Shown here piece by piece: positions 24,501 to 35,800 of a DNA stretch of 64,000 bases. The stretch is taken from contig CAJNDS010002260.1 in assembly GCA_905221605.1 (NCBI GenBank), positions 1 through 64,000 of the forward strand. Reading direction: 5' to 3'. How positions within the stretch are numbered: the stretch's first letter is position 1; each line of letters begins with the position of its first letter. The stretch is from Symbiodinium natans. Taxonomy: Eukaryota > Sar > Dinophyceae > Suessiales > Symbiodiniaceae. A model generated the notes under the pieces. The model ran no database searches. It saw nothing but the letters and a program-made list of their open reading frames with translations, and was not told the DNA's origin. Both the position numbers and the translations under genes were made by a program.

Positions 24501-24555
24501 CTTTTCTTCGGCAAATCAGAGCTCACGTGAACCCCATCCTCCCTTCGCAGAGGCA
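21530..24555 (-). CDS. Unknown multi-exon gene (about 12 short exons)
   Basis: Reading the minus strand, exon-like pieces follow one another: 24,410-24,550 (KKSVPGVPCGDVRLKQTSPE); 24,305-24,400 (GCDPFLAALKCPYRYRNPEN); 24,160-24,235 (SPHEILDKTVRLLSHSG); 23,745-23,945 (RLDKNPSLERSLVRLCHDPR, the longest); 23,640-23,700 (VLPRTVRLMNGPVRRS before a GTGAGC donor); 23,365-23,486 (PGLLLLEHAAEVPFLRFVKS); 23,085-23,160 (SRLGLLDRQTAVFVLPGVV); 22,860-22,910; 22,553-22,640 (RVSRWLADESVGEEAPAVIV); 21,985-22,062 (VRWGDPGLDHKFPEDWLEAG); 21,775-21,900 (RRIQILSRSVLRVCRTRG); and 21,530-21,600 (DELTWLLNEYKKHLQAP, stop at 21,530). I do not recognise the family, and it could be more than one gene. The introns hold TTTAGGGG arrays and MITEs. 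Position directly after the RPL26 stop and same strand fit a unidirectional gene array. Confidence 0.5.
21627..21769. mobile_element. MITE with ACTTGGAGGT ends
   Basis: Begins ACTTGGAGGTTCATGGTAC and ends in CACCTCCAAGT, with no coding capacity. It lies in the last intron of the gene at 21,530-24,555. A relative is at 40,804-40,882. Confidence 0.7.
21905..21985. mobile_element. Short inverted-repeat element
   Basis: Ends TTCTCAAAATTCGGGCCCCC and AAAGGGACCCCGAGTT are roughly complementary around a 35-base centre. Probably a MITE in an intron. Confidence 0.5.
22193..22557 (+). repeat. TTTAGGGG octamer array
   Basis: About 45 tandem units, mostly TTTAGGGG with a few TTTAGGG and TTAGGGG variants. 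It lies in an intron of the minus-strand gene. The complementary CCCCTAAA array at 22,930-23,070 is of the same type. Confidence 0.95.
22680..22795. mobile_element. MITE-like element
   Basis: Inverted ends TTGAGAACCCCCAAAAACTA and TTTTTCGGGGTTTTTTAGGC. It resembles the element at 57,624-57,722. Confidence 0.45.
22925..23070 (-). repeat. CCCCTAAA array
   Basis: Tandem CCCCCTAAA/CCCCTAAA units, complementary in type to the array at 22,193. They give a spurious Pro-Lys-rich frame on one strand and a Gly-Phe-rich frame on the other. Confidence 0.9.
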
Positions 24556-24631
24556 CCTCCAAATCACACATCGATCGACCGGGATGTGTCCCCTACTCGG
24601 TTTCTGGCATCTCTGGGCAGGCCTCGACCGT

Positions 24632-25680
24632 TTACGCAGTGTCCTTCTCAGTGTACTTCCCCTTCTTTACAGCACGGTTCTTCCTGTCCACAGAGCGCGG
24701 AGCCATTTCTCAGAACAAAGCCACCCTGTGCAGTGAACAGACTCGTTCTGGGTATGCCCGCGTGTCCTGTCCAACAAGGCCTTCCTGTCTTTGTCGAGCT
24801 TTAGCTTTGTGATCTCAACCTTCAACGCTGAAACATAGTGGCTTAGGGTTCTATGGGGTTTAGGGCTTTAGGGTTTAGGGTTTCAGCCGCCATGGTTCAC
24901 CGGCTGAACGCAAAGGAACAGAGAGGCAACCCCGGCAGAGGCTGTGCCTTGGAAGGATGGATCGGGATCGGCACGGGCTGGCCGTTGGCCTACAGAGGGG
25001 TTTCGGGTTTAGGGTTTAGGGTTTAGGGTTTAGGGTTTAGGGTTTAGGGTTTAGGGTTTAGGGTTTAGGGTTTAGGGTTTAGGGTTTAGGGTTTAGGGTT
25101 TAGGTTTAGGGTTTAGGGTTTCACAATGGGCATGGAAGCCTTGTCGCGAGTGACCCTTTCCACATGGATGCCTGATCGGATGGCTGGCAAAGAGACTGCA
25201 TGGGAGAAAGCGTTCTACTCAATTTGGGGAACACCAGGATGAGGTTGGGACGGAACTTCTTCCGGTACACCTGCGTCACCTTCCCTTCACGATCGTTGTA
25301 GTGGCCGCGCCTTGGGTTTGTTTTCTTGACAGCTTTTCAGATCTGCATCTCTTACACGCTGAGCTTTCGGCACGATCCTGACCTCATCATCTCGTCGGAT
25401 GGGTACTGCACGCACCTCCGATGCACTGGGATGTGATCTGCCCCAAAACGACTAAGAGAAATTAGAGTTCTACCCAAGGGCCAGGCATTGTATTTCGTTC
25501 GCAGGTCCTTGCTAAGGGGCCTTAGCTAGGTCGGCCGCGCGGTGCTTCGCAGGAAGCAGCAAAAGAGGCTTGTGCACAAAGATGAGGCAGCGACGCGCTC
25601 ATCAGCACACGGCGAATGTGACTGGGAGCCGTGAAGTGCGCCTTGCGGTTCTTGCCTCGGTGATTGACAGGCCGTACATC
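24632..25680 (-). CDS. RPL26: 60S ribosomal protein L26 (uL24), seven short exons
   Basis: Large-subunit ribosomal protein with a KOW-type fold. Exons in order on the minus strand, matched to the known family: about 25,595-25,680 (KNRKAHFTAPSHIRR); 25,370-25,428 (VRAVPIRRDDEVRIV, start of the KOW motif); 25,254-25,318 (RGHYNDREGKVTQVYRKKF); 25,126-25,182 (IHVERVTRDKA); 24,945-24,990 (NGQPVPIPIHPSKAQ); 24,752-24,825 (VEITKLKLDKDRKALLDR); and 24,632-24,700 (RKNRAVKKGKYTEKDTA, stop at 24,632). Together these cover almost the whole protein; only the first dozen residues were not found. A TTTAGGG array at 25,009-25,122 fills the intron between exons 4 and 5. Boundaries are approximate. Some local residues differ from the family where I may have misplaced a junction. 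Confidence 0.85.
25009..25122 (+). repeat. Interstitial TTTAGGG array inside an RPL26 intron
   Basis: About 16 tandem heptamers, almost all perfect, between ribosomal protein exons 4 and 5. Confidence 0.9.
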
Positions 25681-25796
25681 TTCTCTCTCCACACAGTAGC
25701 AGCTTCTCAGTAGGCAAGAAAAAGAGGCAAGCCCCTTAGTGGTCACCAACTCTAAGCCCGGCACGGCGGGAGCATGTCACGGTCGCCTGTCTCAAG

Positions 25797-26063
25797 CTAA
25801 CACAGCACAAAGAACAAAGTCACAACTGCACCACACACACACACACTGTCCCTGCAGTCCAGTGCCTTCTGCTTCATGGCGAGGACGAGGCTGCGGCACT
25901 GCGTGAGCAATGGCTTGCTTGAGCCCTCATTTGCAGGTTTCCACGAATGCCCGCAAAGCTTTCCGGCGCTTTGCAGCGCCTTGGCGAACAACCTTTCAAG
26001 GAGAGACCTGATAATAACAGAGATGACAAGTATCAATCGTAGCAACAGTACTGGCAATAACAA
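25797..26063 (-). CDS. Possible exon, unknown
   Basis: Minus-strand frame with a helical stretch (RSLLERLFAKALQSAGKLC) and a charged continuation (LAMKQKALDCRDS). Not recognised. It is upstream of RPL26 on the same strand and could be an exon of another gene. Confidence 0.3.
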   Translation of the reverse strand: MLLPVLLLRLILVISVIIRSLLERLFAKALQSAGKLCGHSWKPANEGSSKPLLTQCRSLVLAMKQKALDCRDSVCVCGAVVTLFFVLC

Positions 26064-26099
26064 GAAGACCAGAGAACATGCTCAATAGCAGGAGCAACT

Positions 26100-27240
26100 C
26101 ACCTGACTCGGCATTCGGGCCTCAGGTAGAGCAGCGACCGGTCTCGCAGGTCGACGTCAGACCTTAAAGTTGAAGTGGAAGTTCGAGAAGCTCCTCAAGT
26201 AATATTGATATGATTCGTATTAGGGGGGGGGGGGCTTTTTATCCTGGATATGTTCTTTACGATGACGGCTATACATTGTCGATGGCCATGAGCATGGTTC
26301 ATTCCTGCGATGAACCCCCCGAGGGCAGCACTGATAGGTTGCCAGGTGCTGCAAGAGACGGAGCATGGGCTGGTAGATCACCGCCTGGATACTATTGGCT
26401 ACACGACGGGTTTTGTTGGGGCTTCCGATTGTTGTAGAGGATCCAGCGCACCTGCTTTACCCTGTAAGACCCTTTACGGAACGCTAGAGGGACCCTAACT
26501 CCCTAAGGTCCGACTTCCCTACTGAGAACTAGGAAGCATCTTTTGGCTCTCCTGAGGATGCGAGAGGATGATCCGGCGACAAGTGATCAGGACCCGCCTC
26601 GGCGAGCGTTGGGCCAACACTTCTGCTTGTTGCGTCATGACTTGTGGCTCTATGTCACTATGTTTTGTGTCGTATGTGCTATGCTTGTTGTTACAACTTT
26701 TGTCATGTTTGCTGATATTTGGGGGGGGCGGGGCGGGGATCGGAGGAGGGGCGGAGCATTCTGAAAAATGTCCTCACGTCTTAACACCGCAAGCAAAGCC
26801 GTAACGAGTCCGGCTCTGAGCCCCAGGCATGCCAGCTTCCCATGTAAGGCTGGATGATGGGCAGAAGACCAATCGATGCAAGGCCGTCAGGACGTAGCTG
26901 GACACGAGTGGCTCTCGCTCGCACAAGATACTGGAGGACAAGTGATGCAAAACCCAAGAAGTTGCCACCAGGCGTTCGCTCTCCCTCTTTTACACCGGAC
27001 TAGGGAACAAAAACCGCACGGTTCGTGGGGTGAATGTGGCCGTTGTTGTTGCATGTTGGGTCTTGATTGTCCGTGGTGTGCCACTCCTGACATTGTTTCG
27101 CAGCTTGCACAAGAATGTTACCAGCAACAGCAATAACAGAAACTTGCAGTAACAGCAGTCGCCATCATCACTACAACAACCAAAATGGACAGAACACTAA
27201 AACTAACCGTATTCCCTCACACTAAAAACTGAGAGCAGCC
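26100..27240. other. No supported gene
   Basis: Only short frames on both strands, a poly-G run at 26,222-26,234, and no protein family recognised. Confidence 0.4.
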
Positions 27241-28115
27241 ACATCATCAGCATCACCATCATCATCATCCATCATCATCAAACAATGACAACAATAATGA
27301 ATGAATAATTATAGCAACGCGAAACCAGTACTCATCATAATAATGCTCATAACAATCATCGTAGCACGGGCGCGCCCCTTTCAGGACGGCAATCTAACCT
27401 TCACTGTTGGGGTATTCATAGATGTTCATGACATCGGTCGAGTCCCAATCTGCATCTTCGGAAAACGTCAACAAGAAAAGCCGGCAATTACCCCACCCCA
27501 CCCCCCCCCCACCCCACCCCACCTGCCCAACAACCTTCGGAAAATGCCAACAATCAAAAAGATAAGAAAAATATGACTTTCAGGACTACGAATTGGAATC
27601 GCTATAATGCTTGATAATCTTGAATTCAATACGAACAGATAATCGTAACAAACGCTCAGGTAGGACGAAAGTTCGACCCACTACCCGAATTCTCACGCAC
27701 ATGAAGCCCCTCTCTGTACTTTCCCTGTACAGAGTTAGTAGTACAACTTCGTTCGGATGGACATGTTGGATCCAATGTCGTCCCTTAGGTCGAAGCTTTC
27801 ATCCTTCCCGCGTAATCGTGCTCATTATCTGCTGTGGGCAATCCACAAGAAGCCCTAAACCCTCTAAACCACCTCATGTGACATCAGGATCGGCCTCGGG
27901 TCCAGCCAGGGCGTCTCGGAGAGAATCACCAGGAGGCCAAAGTATCTTTGGATCCTGCCCACATGCCCCAGGACACCCCCTGAAGGCCAAAACCTCGTGT
28001 CAGCCCCCAAACACCCTTGGGCTCCCAGGGTTTTAGGGTTTTTGACACTAGGAGAGGGGTTTAGGGTTTAGGGTTTAGGGTTTAGGGATTTGGGGTTTAG
28101 GGTTGGGGTTTAGGG
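27240..28115. other. Simple repeats and TTTAGGG patches, no supported gene
   Basis: A CAT/ATC trinucleotide tract at 27,243-27,285, a CCCCACCCC-rich patch at 27,490-27,522, and a TTTAGGG-type array at 28,055-28,120. Confidence 0.5.
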
Positions 28116-28618
28116 TTTGGGGTGGATTGGTGCGCCAGGCCTAGACGGCGGCTCCAGTCTCGACACGAACTGGCCAAGCGAATGCAGCAGCTTGTACTGG
28201 ACAGCCTGCAGGGACAAAGGATCTAGCACGGCTTTAGGGCCATACGCTTACAGGAAGGAGGAAGGCCTTGGAGTTGACACGCTGGTTGAGCGCCAGGACC
28301 TCCCGCAAAGCAAAGCGCCCAAAACCTCATCTCAGACATCTCAGGCTGAGCCCTGCACCGACGGAAGCAGGCGCAGGTGCGACCGCCTCACAACGCATCC
28401 GGCAGGGTCCCAATTCTACAACGTTCTGCAAGGCGCAGGCGCGGAAAGGGATCTGAGGCAGGAGCAGCATGTCGCACAATGCTTGAGGAACCTGTGCTGC
28501 GAATTCAACAAGGCATGGCTCACCCGCATGTGCTGCATGCGGCCTCCAGCCTGTCCATCTCAGGTGCGAAGTCCTTAAAGTGCCACATCAAAAGCAAGGC
28601 TGGGAGATTCGCAAACGC

Positions 28619-29115
28619 TTAGTTCAAGGACGCCATGTCGCAAGCGCTTGCTAGCACTATCTCCAGCCAGGTTTCAATCAGCACCCGCAGCAGAAAGCGG
28701 AAAACCACCGCGTGAGCACCCACCTCAGTGTCCGCGCCGCTGGAAGTGACCCCGTGAGAGCCCGTGAGAGTCTGAGCTAAGAGCTGGCCGGTGGCAGTGC
28801 TTGAACTCTGAGAGGGACTCCAATACAATCTCGGAGGCATGAAGAAACGACGGCACTGAAGTTGCGAGACGCGCTTTCGATGAACTTGAGCTCTTACGAG
28901 CTCTTGACAGAGAGCTGGTAAGCTGCTGGCCAAGAGATTGCTGGGTAGAGTCTGAGAAATCTTGAAGCAGTACAAGAGCGCCTCGGCAAAGGCCACTAGA
29001 AGATGCCACTACACATCACGAGTTTCACTCCCGGAGTCTTCTTGCCACCACTCCAAGAGCCGAGCTTGCAGCTTCATCTCCTTGAGCTCCAAGGGATCCT
29101 CATCTTGCCATAGGT
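28619..29115 (-). CDS. Probable downstream exons of the AP5B1-like gene
   Basis: Two minus-strand pieces continue the helical-solenoid character of the gene at 29,181: 29,025-29,115 (DEDPLELKEMKLQARLLEWW) and 28,850-28,995 (ALLYCFKISQTLPSNLLASS, then LPALCQELVRAQVHRKR), the latter open to 28,619. The gap to the main exon holds TTTAGGG repeats. Their assignment to the same gene is inferred from order and strand. Confidence 0.45.
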
Positions 29116-29180
29116 TTTGGGTTTAGGGTTTAGGGTTTAGGGCTTAGGGCTTAGGGCTTACAGGGTTTAAGGTTTAAGGT

Positions 29181-30605
29181 TTAGGACTCTGAGGTTCGTG
29201 CGTGCCAGCGCGGGCAGAGCTCTTGCACGCGGGCCCAGAGAAGGTTGAAGGACAGCTTGCTACTTGAGAGCGCGATGAGCCAACTCACCGACAGGAGCCG
29301 AAAGCAGGACTCCATAGCCGCATCCTGTACCAAAGCAAAGAGTCGGTGGACCACCGCCTCAGCCACCGACTTGTCCAGCTCCTTGGCAAACAGCGCATTC
29401 ACCACCATGAAGGCATGTAGCAGCGATGGCCGCGACGCGTGCAGCAATGGGCTGAAGTGATGGAACACCACGCGCTGCGGCAGCGCAAGGACTTTGACGA
29501 AGAGGCTCAGGCGCTCTGCAATGAAGATTTTAGTCCATGACGAGGACGTGGGCATCGCCTCCAAGACCAAGCCGATGCTCCGCGTCATCGTCCGCACCAG
29601 CTTCCGAGGCAGCCTGGGCGGAGTTTGATCTGCTGCCAGATCAAAAGCGAACTCCGGGCCCGCGTGGCAGTTCCTCGGGATGTGGAAGCGGAACACGGAG
29701 TCCTTTGCTTCGCCGGCTTGCTGAGCACCCGCACCACCCGCGCCCGCACCACTCGCACCTCCCAGCGTGGGCTCCAAGGCGCCTGCGCCACGTGGAGTCA
29801 ACGGCGGCGTGCCAGGTCGCGAGCCTGCCGGAGTTGTCAGCGGCGTCATAGAAAGCTCGGTGAGGTCGTGCCTTTCCTCTGGCTGATGCTTCAAGGCCTC
29901 CTGAACCAATTGCTCGGTAAAGTGCTGGATTGTGGTGAAGAAAAGTCGCGCATAGCTCTCCTGGATGTGTAGTAGCTCATCATTGGCAAACTTGCCCAGT
30001 GTATTCAGTCCAACAGAGGAGCCCTGCTGGACTGTAGCAGTCATTCCAGCCGCCCAGATGGGCGGCACGGTCCAATCCTCTCCCAACAGAGGGAACAACA
30101 GACCCGGATGCCAGCTCTCGAGCTCGTGCAAGCACTCACATGCGTAGGCCCGAAGGATTCGGTCAGCTGACTTGTTTGTGTGCTTCACCATTGAATATAG
30201 CAGATCCACGAAGCCTTCGAAACGAGCAACATCCGTCTCAAATGTGTTGAATTGGATCAAAAGTGCGGTATACGTGACCAGAACTTGCGACTTCAAGGAG
30301 TAGGTCATGCCCTGGCCATCAACGGGCGAGCCCAGAATGTTCTCAAGCACAAAATACACCTTGTGAAGCCGCGAATAATCGAAGACCAGGCTCTTGCCAT
30401 GCTCCTCCAAGAAAACCAGCGCCGAGGTTCTTTCCACCTCGTCCTTTTCGGTCAGAATTGTCAGCAGAAGTATGTCCAAGAGCTGAAACTCCGACATGGT
30501 CTCAGAGGGAGTTCGCCCGTTAACCACATACTTGAGTGCCTTCTCGCTTGACTCGTCGTTCCAGCTAAAAGCATATCGAAGCATCTCATAGGTCCAGTCA
30601 GACAT
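29181..30605 (-). CDS. AP5B1: AP-5 complex subunit beta-1 (N-terminal part)
   Basis: Large 474-codon frame from the Met at 30,605 (MSDWTYEMLRYAFSW). An in-frame GTG lies six codons upstream. Family identity rests on ACECLHELESWHPGLL at about residues 155-170, which matches the ACECLRELES-PGLL signature of AP-5 beta, and on LLHAFMVVNALFAKEL near residue 400, matching the later LLHA-ALKAAFGEAL helix. AP-5 is a clathrin-independent adaptor working with SPG11/SPG15 at late endosomes/lysosomes; the beta subunit is a long alpha-solenoid. A Ser/Pro/Gly-rich loop (about residues 255-305) interrupts the solenoid. The family is usually 800 residues or more, so this is the 5' half and the rest should be in exons downstream. 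Confidence 0.75.
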   Translation of the reverse strand: MSDWTYEMLRYAFSWNDESSEKALKYVVNGRTPSETMSEFQLLDILLLTILTEKDEVERTSALVFLEEHGKSLVFDYSRLHKVYFVLENILGSPVDGQGMTYSLKSQVLVTYTALLIQFNTFETDVARFEGFVDLLYSMVKHTNKSADRILRAYACECLHELESWHPGLLFPLLGEDWTVPPIWAAGMTATVQQGSSVGLNTLGKFANDELLHIQESYARLFFTTIQHFTEQLVQEALKHQPEERHDLTELSMTPLTTPAGSRPGTPPLTPRGAGALEPTLGGASGAGAGGAGAQQAGEAKDSVFRFHIPRNCHAGPEFAFDLAADQTPPRLPRKLVRTMTRSIGLVLEAMPTSSSWTKIFIAERLSLFVKVLALPQRVVFHHFSPLLHASRPSLLHAFMVVNALFAKELDKSVAEAVVHRLFALVQDAAMESCFRLLSVSWLIALSSSKLSFNLLWARVQELCPRWHARTSES

Positions 30606-30639
30606 GGCGCCGGTCTGCGCCACTTCTGCTTCTCGTGAG

Positions 30640-31388
30640 GAAGTGGGCAGTCGCGCGATATCCGCATGGCCTGCCGGGCCTGTGCCAGGGGCTCAAGCAG
30701 CATAGGACGAAGCAGTACGACGTCGAATGCGTCAGCTACGGACCAGTGTACTGACCTGTGTTCATGGGCATGTGCTATACTGACTATGACTCTACTGTAT
30801 GTATATTATACATAATATACATAATATATATATATATATATACATCATATCTCGATGCACAGAGTGGCATAAACGCCAAGAGAAATTTGCAGGAGCAACT
30901 AAAGCTACCCGAACCCCTAGCCCTGTAACTTCGATCCTGGGAGGCTGTCGGATGCTGCTTCCCATGCGGGGTCATCGGGTCCCTGCTCTCTTGTTTCTGT
31001 TTGGGGAAGGGTGCCATGTTCATAAGAACACCTGTTCGAGTTCGTAAAAGTTGCCTACCGGGGGTCCCGAGCATGGAACAACACCCATACTGTAGCACCT
31101 TTACGAACGACAGGCGCAAGGGCAAAGGCACCTTTATGTGATTTCACAGCCTTTCAGGGTTTGCTTCGTTCGTATGAGTCAACCAAAGTCTCCGCAAATC
31201 TGGGAATGCTGTGTGAAATCCAACAAAGCCCTAAACCCTAAACCCTCAACCCTAAACCCTACAACCTAAACCCCAAGTACAGGGATATTTCAGGACCCAA
31301 GGTGCGCAAAAACCACGACCCGATGGGTGACCGAACCAGAAAACATCCCTTTACCTCCTCCTCCTCCTCCTCCTCCTCCTCCTCCTCC

Positions 31389-31420
<32 letters not shown>

Positions 31421-31480
31421 GTCCTCTTCCTCTTCCTCCTCTCCCGTATGCAGCCAAGTCTAGCAAGGGTTTAGGGTTTA
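30640..31480. other. Upstream region of AP5B1 gene with simple repeats
   Basis: Contains a TA run at 30,825-30,843 inside ATAATATACATAATATA repeats, a short CCCTAAA array near 31,230-31,275, and a CTC trinucleotide tract at 31,353-31,440. A minus-strand frame at 30,784-31,131 is not convincing. Confidence 0.4.
31353..31440. repeat. CTC trinucleotide microsatellite
   Basis: About 28 CTC/TTC triplets in a row. Confidence 0.9.
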
Positions 31481-31965
31481 GGGTTTAGGGTTTAGGGTTT
31501 GGGGTTTAGGGGTTTAGGGTGTAGGGTTAGGGTTCAGGGTTCAGGGTTCGGGTTCAGGTTCAGGGTTCAGGGTTCAGGGTCAGGGTTCAGGGTTCAGGGT
31601 TCAGGGTTCAGGGTTCAGGGTTCAGGGTTCAGGGTTTCAGGTTCAGGGTTCAGGTTCAGGGTTCAGGGTTCAGGGTTCAGGGTTCAGGGTTCAGGGTTTA
31701 GGGTTTAGGGTTTAGGGTTTAGGGTTTAGGGTTTTAGGGTTTAGGGTTTAGGGTTTAGGTTTTAGGGGTTTAGGGTTTAGGGTTTAGGGTTTAGGGTTTA
31801 GGGTTTAGGGTTATGGTTTAGGGTTTTGGGTTTAGGGTTTAGGGTTTAGGGTTTAGGGTTTAGGGTTTAGGGTTTAGGGTTTAGGGTTTAGGGTTTAGGG
31901 TTTAGGGTTTAGGGTTTAGGGTTTAGGGTTTAGGGTTTAGGGTTTAGGGTTTAGGGTTTAGGGGG
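31466..31965 (+). repeat. Large TTTAGGG / TTCAGGG array
   Basis: About 70 tandem heptamers. The central block (31,525-31,690) is the TTCAGGG variant and the flanks are TTTAGGG, so variant units have spread locally by amplification. Confidence 0.95.
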
Positions 31966-32819
31966 CTCTCTTTCAGCACTTGACGTCTTCCTTCCCTCCA
32001 AGGATGAGGCTAAGGGAACCCTAAACCCGAAACTTAAACCGAAAAACCCTAAACCTTGAACCCTAAAACCCTAACCCCAGACCCTGAACCCTAAGCTGCC
32101 GCTTAGGAGGACTCTTAAGCAGAGCCAACATCATGCCGAGGCATCTCCAAGTTTTTTGAGACCCGACCGTTCGGCACACGAGGCTCCTTGAGGCGTTCGC
32201 AAAGTCAACTCGAAAAAGGGTTTAGGGTTTAGGGTTTAGGGCTTAGGGTTTAGGATTTAGGATTTAAGGTTTAGGGAAGCTGGTTTGTGGACTGGGAGGT
32301 TCGTGGCTTAGGGCCTTAAGGGACTCATACCGGCGAAATACACATGGGTGGGGGGGGGGGGGGTCGATCAAATTCTGGGCGCTGTCGTGGTCTCCATAAG
32401 CTTACCAAGTGCTCAAAAAGACCCCAAACGAAATCGGCCCCCATGATGCGCTGCAGCGGGACGCGCTTTTTTGGGCCGCGCAGTCTTTGCAGAGAGCGCG
32501 CAAGGCCACTGGTAAGTCTGATCTGCTACACTGCACTTTGTGGGGCTGTGCACCCCATAGCATATCGGCGGCTCTACGATTGGAGGACAAGTTGTCTGAG
32601 TAGTGAAGCTGTGAGGTCGGGTATCAAAGACATCGATGAGACAGACAGAGCTCTGCAAATAGCTCCCTGTTCACTTCAGCCAAGGCTGTCACAATGCCGA
32701 AGCGAAAAGTCGCAGCTCAGGATTGGACGGCCAGCCTGCAGATCAGGTTTATCGGATCTGCACATCGAGTCTGGCGCCAGTCTACGGCTGCTGCACGCAC
32801 CGACAACTCCACGCTGCAA

Positions 32820-35800
32820 TGTCATGGGCCTGATCAGATGCTCCATGAAAACCTTCAAGGACACGTCGTCCGTGATGACCACCTGGGATAGATGCTAGAA
32901 AAAACCCTGAAGCATGGTCAACCGCTCCACCAAGCTCAGCTTGTCAGAGAATTCTTCTAACTGGAGCCTTTTTTGGGGTTCCTTCAAGGGGACCCTACTC
33001 TAACACATTGGAACAGCCCCCCACGTGTAGGAAACCTTGGAAACCCTAACCACCCAAGGTGTTGGCTCGGGTCCCGACAGAGGAGTCGGACCCACCGCCC
33101 CAACCCGGTCCAGAGTTGTGCGTCTGAGAAGGATTTACCTGTGCAAAGATTTGGGATGTCGGGTTTGGGGTCTGAAGTGGGTCCCCTGCCAGGTCCGTGT
33201 TATCATGCGGCCCGTGTATTTAGGGCACCCAGAAAGAGGACCATACGTTCGAGAACCGGCTCATATGGAGGCCCTAACCCCCCCTTGGTGGCCTTGGAAG
33301 TAAGGAACCGCGCTTGGGATCCACCCGCGTTGGTCTGAATGAACTTTGGCACCTGCAGTAACATCATCTTCAAGACAACCCGACGGCTTAAAAAGACAAC
33401 GACGCGATACGGTTTCTCGCAGACTCTGGCACATAATCCTTCAGGCCACTTGAGACCGGAAGAAGCATCGTAAGCCATGGGCAGGGAAGCGATCCGCAAG
33501 GATGTGTTTGGCATCTTCTGCGGGCGCTGTCAGCAATGCCTGTGCAAACCAAGGCGTTTGCCTCTCTCAAGCAACAGGTAAGCCAGCACCCGGGCCAGTG
33601 CCTTGAAATTTGCATACTCCTCCTTCTCCTGCAAAGCTCAGGCGCGCTGTGTGCTCTCTTCCTTCTCTTCCTCCTCTTCTTGCTCTTGTTTCTTTCTCTT
33701 TTGCCCTTTCGTCAACTTCCAAAGTCAACCTCACCTCAACCACGCCACCTTGCCCCTTAACGCCTCACCCGAAAGCCCCTCCGCCCCCCTCTCGTTCTCT
33801 CTACCCCCTCTCTCTCTCTCGACATCTCAAAGACCCGCCTGGTATCCTGCATCATACCAGGCTTGGATCATCTCACCTCTGCCAGAATGCTTGCAACTCC
33901 AGTCAAAGAATGGTGCTGCATTGTTGAAGCAGCCCACTTTTGGTTCTCCGAAAAAATCCGCGGCTGTTCTGCTCGAGTAGAACCGATTTAGATTAAGATT
34001 GAGATGCGCTGCTGAACTAGGGCTTCGGGTGTCGCCAACCTTCAGGGAGTTGTTTTAAAGCGTCTGCAACAGAACGGATTGGAGAAGCCTCGCCAAATCA
34101 CGACGTGGAAGAAGGCATCCAGCAACAGGATCACGTTGGGCCTTGGCAACACCAGGCTTATAGAAATGCAGAACCCTAAACCCTAAACCCGAAACCCAAA
34201 ACCCTAAAACCCTAAACCCCTTAAGCCCTAAACCCTAAACCCTTGGAGGAATCTACACACAGGCGCCTGCCAAGAAGGCTCAGAAATTGCAGGATGGGAC
34301 CGCAGGTGACAGCGAGCTCCCCTTTTTCTTCAGCCTCCTTCCGCCAACGGTCGTTCCGCAAAGCTTTCCGGGTGAGCTATGCTTGGAGTTGTAAAGGTCT
34401 TTGCGGCTCACCTTTCTCGGTCGGCGACTCTGCCAAAGCCACATACCGCGGGAGGCGTGGCATCACGGCACATACGGCACACCTAGCTGCTAGCTGAAGA
34501 TGGACCTGAGTTTTGCTGCGAACCTGAAGGTCCCGGCCGGACTGGGCAACATTGGCCTTAGGGCGTCACCGGCTCACCATCAAGCGCAGCACAGACCAAG
34601 CACAGCCCAAGCACAGACCAAGCACAGACCAAGCACAAAAGGTGCTTCTTGCCCGCCAGACTCTGCCAAGCCACCCGAGTCTTGCGCTTCACTTCTCTTC
34701 TCTTCTTCCACTTCTTTCCATCTCCTTTCACTTTCTTTCACTTTCCCTTGGACGTCTTTTCCAACTGACCCGTGCGGGCTGCGACCACCCACTCGGTGAG
34801 CCAGTTGAGGTCGTCGGGGTTTTCCCTGACACACTCAGATTCTGCTTGAGAACGTGTAGGTACAGGAGACTCGCGCACACGACTTTCCGAAGGCGCACAA
34901 AATCTCAAAAGCCTCTTCGCTTTCTCCCAGTCTCCAGTCCGAGCTTTCCCATCCAGGCACATGTACGTGCCGTCCGGAAGCAGGCCCTGATCGTTCAAGT
35001 ACGGAGACCTTGCGTCGAATGCCCAAATGCGAGACATGGCTTTCCCCTGGTTCTTCGTAGGGAATAAGGGAATGAGGGCCCTATATAATCCTTTCCCTCA
35101 TTCCCTACTAAGAACCAGCCTTTTCTGTGCATGCCCTCCAACATGCCCCCCCGAAACCTCTTCACCCTGCATGGGCTACCCTGAAGACTCCGAGTCGCGA
35201 GGAGCTGTCTTCTTCTTCATCTGCTTCATCCTGTTCTGAACGTGCTTGCCGACTTCATCACCCTAGGCCCTAAACCCTAAACCCTAAACCCTAAACCCTA
35301 AACCCCAAACCCTAAACCCTAAACCCTAAACCCTAAACCCTAACCACCGCTTCTTTCAACCAAGCAGCAGCATCTGCATCGTGCGCTTGTAGGCGCTCTA
35401 TCAGAACGGCCTTGCCCACCCCCCCCCCCCCCCCCCCCGCAAGCCCGGAGGCGCTTCAGGCTTGGCCGATCATCTCATGTTACACCGCACTCAACTACCC
35501 AACATGGGGAGGACATCTTCTTGCTTTATATTCATACCTATGTTCATGTTCATCTCTCTGGCTATATGTATCTGTAACAGTCTATAGCTCTGTAGGGTCT
35601 GAAAAAATGAGTAAAAAAAGGAGCACGCGCAGGGCCTTTCGGCCATCCAGCTTCAGGCCCAGCTCCCGGAGCCTTGCCTGGCACATGGCTCACTTGTCTG
35701 AAGCCTAGTATGCTTAGGCTTTCCGAAAGTAGGGGACCCCATCCCCAATATATGCGCCAGCATGGGCGCACCCCCCCCCCTCCCCCCCCCATGGTATCCC

